DNA from: Candidatus Iainarchaeum sp.
GTDB taxonomy: Archaea > Iainarchaeota > Iainarchaeia > Iainarchaeales > DTGL01
Reading direction: 5' to 3'
Assembly (NCBI GenBank): GCA_017608995.1
Contig: JAFCEU010000029.1
Location: 1 to 8,146 of the forward strand
Length of the DNA stretch: 8,146 bases
The position numbers and the translations under genes were made by a program. Below the pieces are notes generated by a model that was given only the letters and a program-made list of their open reading frames with translations, made no database searches and was not told where the DNA came from. Below are positions 4,648 through 8,146 of this stretch, piece after piece. Positions within the stretch are counted from its first letter, which is position 1; each line of letters opens with the position of its first letter.

Positions 4648-6786
4648 TTACTTCCTTTTTTTCTTAACTTTTGCGAGCGCTTTTTCTACGGAGTAGTGCT
4701 GCCTCTCCTCAAATTCCTGCTGCTTGCCTGTATTCCAGTTCTGCACCGGCCTATAATAACCAACCACTCTGCTGTAGACCTCTGTTCTCTTGCCGCATTT
4801 CACTTTATCGCCTCCATCAACCTTTATAGGGCATGTATAGTGCTTGCCCGCTATGTAGCCGTGCACCGGGCATATGCTGAATGTGGGTGTTATTGTAAAG
4901 TATGGGAGCTTATAGTTATGAGCAATTGTTTTAACCAGCTGCTTGCATGCTTCTGCATCGCTTATCTGCTCGCCAACGAAGCCATGCAGTACTGTGCCTC
5001 CGGTGTATTTGCACTGCAATTCATCCTGGTGGTCAAGGGCTTCAAATATATCGTCAGTATAATCCACAGGCAGATGTGTGGAATTGGTATAATAAGGAGC
5101 GTTCTTTGTGCCAGCTGTTATTATATCTGGGTAATTCTTTTTATCTATTCTAGCCAATCTGTATGAAGCGCCTTCGCCAGGTGTTGCTTCAAGGTTGTAC
5201 ATATTGCCAGTTTCCTCCTGGAAGTCTTGTAAGCGAGCGCGCATAAAATCAAGAACTTTTAAAGCAAAGCGCTTTCCTTCCTTGCTTGCAATACTCTTCT
5301 CCAAGAAGTTTAAGCAGGCTTCATTCATCCCAATCAAGCCGATTGTTGAGAAATGGAAATCCAGCGTGCCTAGATAACGCTTCGTCCATGGCAGCAACCC
5401 ATTTCGCATATTCTTTTCAACTTCTTTACGCTTTATTTCAAGGGATTCCTTTGCTAAGTACATTAAGTAATCAAGTCTCTCAAAAAATTCACTATCGTCT
5501 TTTGAAAGGTAGCCAATCTGCGGCATATTTATTGTTACCACTCCAATAGAGCCTGTTTTTTCTCCAGAACCAAAGAGGCCACCGGTTTTCATTCTAAGTT
5601 CGCGAACATCGAGCTGTAAGCGACAGCACATGCTGCGCACATCGCTTGGCTTAAGCGAAGAGTTCACGAAGTTCTGGAAATAAGGCGTGCCATACTTTGC
5701 GGTCATCTCAAAGAGCAAATTGGCATTTTCGCTGTTCCAATCAAAGTCCTTTGTTATATTATATGTTGGAATAGGGAAGGTGAAAATGCGACCGTTCATA
5801 TCACCTTCCATCATCACCTCTATAAACGCCCTGTTTATCATATCCATCTCTTCTCTGAAATCAGCATAGGTTTCTTTTAACTCCTTGCCGCCCCAAATAG
5901 CGGGCACATCCCTTAGATCTTCAGGTATAGTCCAATCAAGCGTTATATTTGTGAAAGGCACCTGGTTGCCCCACCGCGAGGTGGCATTCGTTGAATATAC
6001 AAATTCCTGAATCCCCTGTTTTACTTTCTTGTAGTTAAGTTTGTCTTTTGCAACAAATGGTGCCAAGTAAGTGTCAAATGAATTAAATGCTTGCGCACCA
6101 GCCCATTCATTTTGCAGCGTGCCCATAAAGTTTACCATTTGCCCTAAAGCAGCGCTAAAGTGCTTTGCAGGTCTTGACGCAATCTTTCCTGGCACGCCGT
6201 TGAACCCTTCCTGCAAGAGCTGCTTTAATGACCAGCCAGCGCAATAAGCTGCAAAGGTGCCAACGCCCAAATCGTGAATATGAAAGCTCGCTTCTTTGTG
6301 GGCCTTGGCTATCTCAGGCGGATATATATGGGTTAAAGTATATTCAGAAATGATAACATCGCTTATATGCGCCTGCAAGCCGCTGATTGAATACCCCGCG
6401 TTGCTATTTTCACGCACGCGCCAATCTTTTTCCGAAACATAACCCTCTATTATCTGTGCGCTCCTTTCCAGAAAAGCCTTAGTATCTCTTATCGCTGACC
6501 GCTTAGCTCTGTAAAGAATATATGCTTTTGCTGTCTTTGCATGTCCTTCCTCAATAAGCACCTTCTCAACGATGTCCTGAATATCTTCAACACTCGGTAT
6601 TTTAGTTCCAAACCTCTTCTTTAGTTCATGCACCACCTTATCCGCAAGCTTTGCTGCAAGCTTTCTATCAGTGCCACCAACGGCTTTTGCAGCCTTCCAA
6701 ATAGCTTCCTCAATCTTTTCCTTTTGAAAAGGCACTACGCGCCCATCGCGCTTCTTCACTTTAGTCAAAAATTTTTTGTTCTCCAT
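4648..6786 (-). CDS. nrdD: Anaerobic (class III) ribonucleoside-triphosphate reductase
   Basis: NrdD reduces ribonucleoside triphosphates to deoxyribonucleotides with a glycyl/thiyl radical, without oxygen. The 712-aa protein begins with one ATP-cone (about residues 5-100, with KRDGRVVPF), which senses ATP/dATP and suggests allosteric control. The barrel follows, with YCAGWSL (181-187), the active-site SMCCRLQLD (385-393; C387 or C388 as thiyl candidate), and YNLEATPGEG (530-539). Near the C-terminus a zinc site uses C639-x2-H642 and C652...C664. The glycyl-radical motif RVVGYYRPVQNWN has the radical Gly at 676. The second zinc pair is unusual: C652 and C664 are 11 residues apart where CPxC is usual. 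The ATG at 6786 has GGGGG 7 bases upstream and a TATA box about 65 bases upstream. nrdG follows after 5 bases. Confidence 0.97.
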   Translation of the reverse strand: MENKKFLTKVKKRDGRVVPFQKEKIEEAIWKAAKAVGGTDRKLAAKLADKVVHELKKRFGTKIPSVEDIQDIVEKVLIEEGHAKTAKAYILYRAKRSAIRDTKAFLERSAQIIEGYVSEKDWRVRENSNAGYSISGLQAHISDVIISEYTLTHIYPPEIAKAHKEASFHIHDLGVGTFAAYCAGWSLKQLLQEGFNGVPGKIASRPAKHFSAALGQMVNFMGTLQNEWAGAQAFNSFDTYLAPFVAKDKLNYKKVKQGIQEFVYSTNATSRWGNQVPFTNITLDWTIPEDLRDVPAIWGGKELKETYADFREEMDMINRAFIEVMMEGDMNGRIFTFPIPTYNITKDFDWNSENANLLFEMTAKYGTPYFQNFVNSSLKPSDVRSMCCRLQLDVRELRMKTGGLFGSGEKTGSIGVVTINMPQIGYLSKDDSEFFERLDYLMYLAKESLEIKRKEVEKNMRNGLLPWTKRYLGTLDFHFSTIGLIGMNEACLNFLEKSIASKEGKRFALKVLDFMRARLQDFQEETGNMYNLEATPGEGASYRLARIDKKNYPDIITAGTKNAPYYTNSTHLPVDYTDDIFEALDHQDELQCKYTGGTVLHGFVGEQISDAEACKQLVKTIAHNYKLPYFTITPTFSICPVHGYIAGKHYTCPIKVDGGDKVKCGKRTEVYSRVVGYYRPVQNWNTGKQQEFEERQHYSVEKALAKVKKKRK

Positions 6787-6854
6787 ACCAAAGCCCCCGA
6801 GAAAATTAAAAACTTTGAAGTGCTAAAAAATAAGTGCAAGCCCATTTATAAATC
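6787..6854 (-). promoter_or_regulatory. nrdD: nrdD promoter, leader and ribosome binding site
   Basis: The minus strand carries GATTTATAAATGGG (6854-6841), a strong archaeal TATA box about 67 bases before the nrdD ATG. This predicts a leader of roughly 40 bases, unlike the leaderless genes elsewhere in the window. GGGGG, then 7 bases, then ATG serves as the ribosome binding site. Between the box and the predicted start lie two direct copies of GCACTT (minus strand; AAGTGC at 6832-6837 and 6818-6823) spaced 14 bases apart, a possible operator. They do not match the NrdR box as I know it. Confidence 0.6.
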
Positions 6855-6899
6855 TTTAGTTTTTTGATACATAATTTTCAAAATTTCTTCACTTTTTAG
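6855..6899. other. AT-rich spacer between the kinase-like gene and the nrdD promoter
   Basis: This short A/T-rich stretch contains no convincing hairpin, gene or second promoter. It probably carries the 3' end of the kinase-like transcript. Archaeal T-rich termination signals could lie in its minus-strand T-runs, but none is distinctive enough to call. Confidence 0.3.
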
Positions 6900-7475
6900 T
6901 TAGAGAAAATTAAAAAAATAGATTATGTATAAAATTACTGCTGAAAATGGTGGCAAAATAAGATTATCATCTATTGGTAATATCTCTGCAACGGTAGCGA
7001 GCAAAGCTACAGTAAATGCTGCCAATAAGCTATTAGAAGCTAAAAATAGGGCTATAAAAGATGCAAAGAAAAAGGCGGTACTGCCTTCAACGCTCTTGTG
7101 CTTTACAATTCTATGTCTGCCAAAGCGTTTTCCTATAATTGTCGCTAATCCATCTCCTAATATCGCAGGCAATAGAGCCAGATAAGCGATTGCGCTATTA
7201 TTTACAAACATGGCTATTAAGCTTGCCAAAAAAGCGCCCGCAAAAAACATGAAAACCCCTTTGCCTGGTAGCTTCTCGCGCTCCCTTCCAAATAGCTCAA
7301 CAGCTAATGAAAATATGGGAAATTCAACCCCGGATTTTATTAGCAGCGCAACTGGAATACCAAAAAGTAAAGCTATAAAGCACAGAGCAGCTAGTGAGTA
7401 AGCACCATAAAAATACGCAACAAAGAAGATAAACGTCCCAAATACTATATGTACCAACTTCCTGCCAAGCTCCAA
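6900..7475 (-). CDS. Dolichol/polyprenol kinase-like (SEC59/DGK1 family) membrane protein
   Basis: The protein resembles CTP-dependent kinases that phosphorylate polyprenols, dolichol or diacylglycerol (SEC59, VTE5, DGK1), acting in the membrane. It opens with ELGRKLVHI, typical of the family. About six or seven hydrophobic segments follow. The conserved nucleotide-binding region lies between segments: GDGLATIIGKRFG (about 107-119 from the chosen start), then KHKSVEGS (125-132). A second family motif, IDDNLILPP, is near 168. In archaea such an enzyme would plausibly feed lipid-carrier phosphates to N-glycosylation or ether-lipid metabolism; the substrate is inferred. The chosen TTG at 7473-7475 follows AGG with a 7-base spacer (AGGTGATCTC-TTG) and gives 191 aa. 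The longer frame also begins with TTG, at 7520, lacks a ribosome binding site and would overlap flpA by 41 bases. The gene directly follows flpA and is probably in its operon. Confidence 0.88.
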   Translation of the reverse strand: MELGRKLVHIVFGTFIFFVAYFYGAYSLAALCFIALLFGIPVALLIKSGVEFPIFSLAVELFGREREKLPGKGVFMFFAGAFLASLIAMFVNNSAIAYLALLPAILGDGLATIIGKRFGRHRIVKHKSVEGSTAFFFASFIALFLASNSLLAAFTVALLATVAEILPIDDNLILPPFSAVILYIIYFFNFL

Positions 7476-7479
7476 GAGA

Positions 7480-8142
7480 TCACCTTTTCCTAAGCAAATA
7501 AAACCTGTGCTTTTTTTCAAACGGGCTCAAAGGAACTTTTTCAATTATTTCGAATTCCTCTAACAGCTTTTTTTCTTCCTTCCTAAACACTCTGCTTGGT
7601 TTTTTAGTTGAGCTTATGCTTGGCGCTTTCAACGCGAGCAAACCGTAAGCGCCTTTTTTTAAAAAAAGCCTCGCATTTTTGTTGAATATTTCCGCCTGAT
7701 TCTTCTGTGAAACATCCTGATAAAGAATATTAGGCTTTATTTCTTTCACGTAGGTTTCATAGCTTTCCGGCTTATTTGCATCAGCAAGCATAGGAATTAT
7801 ATTTTTACGCGCTTCGCATATCTGCAATAATTTCGCCAAACACTTCTCGCTTATGTCTACTCCAAAAATTACACCTTCTTTGCCAATAATATCGCTTATA
7901 TGTGAAGCAGTTGTTCCTTCAGCAATACCAAGATACAAAACCCTGGAGCCAGCTTTTAAAGGCAGATGCTTTAGCTTTTTAACTATTGCTGCAGCTAGCT
8001 TCGAGCGAAAGGGATCCCAGCAGCGATATTCGATCCCATTAAAAGTAGCTAAACGTTCACCATAAACCTGTTGACCAGGCACAAGGTTCTTTGTCCAGAG
8101 CTTATTGTGCCATTTATAAATTCCAGGAAAGATTTCACGCAT
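7480..8142 (-). CDS. flpA: Fibrillarin-like rRNA/tRNA 2'-O-methyltransferase
   Basis: FlpA is the catalytic subunit of archaeal C/D box sRNP particles and methylates ribose 2'-OH groups of rRNA and tRNA at sites chosen by guide RNAs. The 220-aa protein is full length for the family. The small N-terminal domain ends in EYRCWDPFRSKLAAAI (38-53). SAM motif I is YLGIAEGTTASHISD (70-84), followed by GVDIS (94-98) and LADANKP (119-125). YQDVSQKNQAEIF (141-153) and LLALKAPS (168-175) complete the fold. K48, D143 and K172 match the catalytic Lys-Asp-Lys of fibrillarins. The TGA at 7480-7482 overlaps the ribosome binding site of the downstream kinase-like gene. The ATG at 8142 lies four bases from the window edge, so its upstream signal and the usual Nop5 partner, often adjacent, cannot be seen. 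Confidence 0.97.
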   Translation of the reverse strand: MREIFPGIYKWHNKLWTKNLVPGQQVYGERLATFNGIEYRCWDPFRSKLAAAIVKKLKHLPLKAGSRVLYLGIAEGTTASHISDIIGKEGVIFGVDISEKCLAKLLQICEARKNIIPMLADANKPESYETYVKEIKPNILYQDVSQKNQAEIFNKNARLFLKKGAYGLLALKAPSISSTKKPSRVFRKEEKKLLEEFEIIEKVPLSPFEKKHRFYLLRKR

Positions 8143-8146
8143 AAAA

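Noticed and set aside
4615..5166. 183-aa hydrophobic plus-strand reading frame
   Set aside because: It lies antisense to the conserved C-terminal end of nrdD, has no recognisable domain and no start context, and is explained as a shadow of the nrdD codons.
5805..5820. C-box-like GTGATGA on the minus strand, considered as part of a C/D guide RNA because fibrillarin is nearby
   Set aside because: It lies within conserved nrdD coding sequence and no matching D box or terminal stem was found at suitable spacing.
6925..7401. Plus-strand reading frames of 86 and 63 aa
   Set aside because: Both are antisense to the kinase-like membrane protein, whose conserved motifs support the minus strand.
7476..7520. 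Upstream TTG (7520) as start of the kinase-like protein
   Set aside because: It has no ribosome binding site and would overlap flpA by 41 bases; the TTG at 7475 has a well-spaced site and leaves the family-typical N-terminus intact.
1..8146. CRISPR array, insertion sequence, transposase, phage or toxin-antitoxin genes
   Set aside because: No regularly spaced repeats, terminal inverted repeats, or characteristic proteins of these classes were seen on either strand.

Overview
The window looks like a piece of an AT-rich archaeal chromosome, probably from an anaerobe. The archaeal evidence is a fibrillarin-type rRNA 2'-O-methyltransferase (FlpA), a tRNA-Arg interrupted in the anticodon loop by a short bulge-helix-bulge-type intron, and archaeal TATA-like boxes. 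Several genes start about 30 nt from such a box with no Shine-Dalgarno, which suggests leaderless transcripts. Anaerobiosis is inferred from the oxygen-sensitive class III ribonucleotide reductase with its radical-SAM activase. The phylum cannot be fixed from this sequence. A RumA-type m5U methyltransferase fits Thermococcales or a nanoarchaeal/DPANN relative better than most Euryarchaeota, but that is inference.

Layout, left to right. Positions 21-586 (minus) hold a gene of unknown function split between two frames at a CCCAAAG heptamer inside a hairpin. A divergent promoter gap (587-677) separates it from a plus-strand class I SAM methyltransferase (678-1490). Converging on that gene and overlapping its last 18 bases is a 54-aa membrane protein (1473-1637, minus) with a strong ribosome binding site. 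It lies just downstream of the intron-containing tRNA-Arg(CCT) (1666-1760, minus). Next comes an unrecognised 317-aa protein (1813-2766, minus), divergent from a RumA/TrmU54-type m5U methyltransferase (2828-3946, plus). Its stop codon directly abuts the stop codon of nrdG. The nrdD-nrdG operon (6786 to 3947, minus) fills the centre, with a clear TATA box and ribosome binding site upstream. At the right edge flpA (7480-8142, minus) is followed by a CTP-dependent polyprenol/dolichol-kinase-like membrane protein whose likely TTG start lies just past the flpA stop.

Functions fall into RNA maturation (FlpA, m5U methyltransferase, intron-containing tRNA), anaerobic dNTP synthesis (NrdD/NrdG), lipid-carrier phosphorylation (the kinase-like protein), and several unknowns. 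No mobile element, CRISPR array or obvious defence system was seen. The items most worth a second look are the frameshifted gene, the small GFLGFLGF protein behind the tRNA, the degenerate metallopeptidase-like motif in the 317-aa protein, the atypical tRNA intron fold, and an AGTGC motif that recurs in the promoter gaps.
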